The notes beneath the pieces were generated by a model, which made no database searches, had not been told where the DNA came from, and saw nothing but the letters and a program-made list of their open reading frames with translations. A DNA stretch of 64,000 nt, from the NCBI RefSeq assembly GCF_008642315.1, contig NZ_CP029192.1:5580001-5644000 (forward strand). The letters are read 5' to 3'. Origin of the DNA: Streptomyces venezuelae (GTDB taxonomy: Bacteria > Actinomycetota > Actinomycetes > Streptomycetales > Streptomycetaceae). How positions within the stretch are numbered: the first letter of the stretch is position 1; the number at the start of each line of letters is the position of its first letter. This document shows, one piece after another, positions 63,201-64,000 of the stretch. Position numbers and translations under genes: made by a program.

Positions 63201-64000
63201 GTGGAACGCGCAAATGCGGAGGAACCGGCTGAGGTGCACGGCGATGAGCATGCCCGCGGGGACGGCGCCGCAAGCCGGGCGCTCCGGGCCGCACCGGACA
63301 CCCCGGCGGGAAACACGGGGAACGGTTCCACGAATGGCCTAAAGGCGGCGGTGCGGGAGCCCCGCGTGCCCCGAGCCCCCGGCGGCCTCACGTACAGCCC
63401 CGCCGACGAGGAGAAGCGGCGCGGTGTCCGCCGTATGAAGATCACGGCGACGGGCCTGCTCGTCTTCGTCGCCGTCGTCTACGTACTGGCGAAGTGGGCG
63501 CAGCACTCCGGCGCGGGCCCCTGGGCGGGTTACGTGGCGGCGGCCGCCGAGGCGGGCATGGTCGGCGCTCTGGCCGACTGGTTCGCGGTGACCGCTCTCT
63601 TCCGCCACCCGCTCGGTCTGCCCATCCCGCACACGGCGATCATCCCGAACAAGAAGGACCAGCTTGGCGCCTCGCTGGGTGATTTCGTGGGGGAGAACTT
63701 CCTCTCCGCCGATGTCGTACGGGACCGGCTGCACGCCGTCGGCATCGCAGGGCGCCTCGGTGCCTGGCTGGCCGAGCCGGCGCACGCGGACCGCGTGACC
63801 GCCGAGCTCGCCACGGCCCTGCGCGGCGCCCTGACCGTCCTGCGCGACTCCGACGTGCAGGCCGTCGTCGGCGAGGCGATCACGCGGCGCGCCGACGCCC
63901 AGGAGATCGCCCCCGGCATGGGGAAGATGCTGGAGAAGGTCGTCGCGGACGGCGGCCACAAACGGGTCGTGGACCTGGTCTGCGTACGGGCGCACGACTG
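63201..64000 (+). CDS. DUF445 family membrane protein (5' part)
   Basis: The gene runs off the right edge; 266 residues are visible. The conserved part begins with SPADEEKRRGVRRMKITATG, then a membrane helix (LLVFVAVVYVLAKWA), AAAEAGMVGALADWFAVTAL and FRHPLGLPIPHTAIIPNKKD, typical of DUF445 (YheB-like) proteins. I tentatively start at GTG 63201 (AGGTGG upstream), giving an 80-residue low-complexity N-terminus. GTG 63351 and ATG 63435 are alternatives. Function unknown. Confidence 0.82.
   Translation, partial: MERANAEEPAEVHGDEHARGDGAASRALRAAPDTPAGNTGNGSTNGLKAAVREPRVPRAPGGLTYSPADEEKRRGVRRMKITATGLLVFVAVVYVLAKWAQHSGAGPWAGYVAAAAEAGMVGALADWFAVTALFRHPLGLPIPHTAIIPNKKDQLGASLGDFVGENFLSADVVRDRLHAVGIAGRLGAWLAEPAHADRVTAELATALRGALTVLRDSDVQAVVGEAITRRADAQEIAPGMGKMLEKVVADGGHKRVVDLVCVRAHD

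Overview
The window is a 64 kb stretch of a Streptomyces chromosome. Evidence: very high GC with GC-rich third codon positions, frequent GTG starts, an SsgA-like sporulation protein, two DasR-type operators at GlcNAc PTS genes, an XRE/DUF397/ATPase triad, DUF2017 and DUF3618 proteins, and GC-rich intergenic hairpins. From memory, the order AsnC - hpd - TPR - glycolate oxidase - ssgG - RDD - M6 protease - pncA - pncB - clpS - permease - JAMM - cysO - cysM - MBL - nagE2/E1/F - rph - rdgB follows the S. coelicolor core-genome order (about SCO2928 down to SCO2902). This is therefore mostly core chromosome with a few insertions, not a mobile island. I see no CRISPR array, insertion sequence, prophage or biosynthetic cluster.

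Layout. 1-7.5 kb: 3' end of a molybdopterin dehydrogenase, a small kinase, tRNA-Cys, a FAD/NAD(P) protein with a hexanucleotide repeat, a LuxR regulator, an ArsR-type regulator under a long palindrome, a Lon-type secreted protease and an IclR regulator. 7.7-13.6 kb: a DEAD-like helicase, an MFS pump, the XRE/DUF397/ATPase triad and a DinB protein. 13.7-18.1 kb: a four-gene glycine-betaine/choline-type ABC operon and an Lrp/AsnC regulator. 18.2-29.3 kb: hpd, a TPR protein, a FAD oxidase, ssgG, two RDD membrane proteins and a secreted M6 metalloprotease. 29.5-32.6 kb: NAD salvage (pncA, pncB), clpS and DUF2017.

32.9-39.6 kb: an amino-acid permease, then a sulfur-carrier cysteine pathway. The pathway runs from a JAMM protease (Mec+ type), through a leader peptide and CysO, to CysM. 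A cobalamin-riboswitch-controlled ABC transporter lies in its middle. 39.7-47.5 kb: a membrane-anchored PemK/MazF-like protein, an MBL-fold hydrolase, an unusual TIM-barrel protein, the DasR-controlled GlcNAc PTS (two EIIC, one EIIB), rph, a lipoprotein and rdgB. 47.5-49.1 kb: a tRNA with a UAG anticodon and short variable loop, followed by two overlapping HNH endonuclease genes built of repeated modules. 49.2-53.5 kb: a ProP-like symporter, bcp, DUF3618, a GroES-like protein and a guanidine-III riboswitch with a Gdx exporter. 53.7-64 kb: an HTH membrane protein that contains a translated intergenic repeat, a class A penicillin-binding protein, an ABC-2 exporter operon with DUF1707, a secreted SGNH esterase and the start of a DUF445 protein.

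The points I consider most worth a second look are the class-I-shaped tRNA with a leucine (UAG) anticodon, the tandem modular HNH nucleases beside it, the split Mec+/CysO/CysM pathway with leader-peptide control and a C-terminally extended carrier, the TIM-barrel protein next to nagE2, and a dispersed repeat that has become coding sequence.
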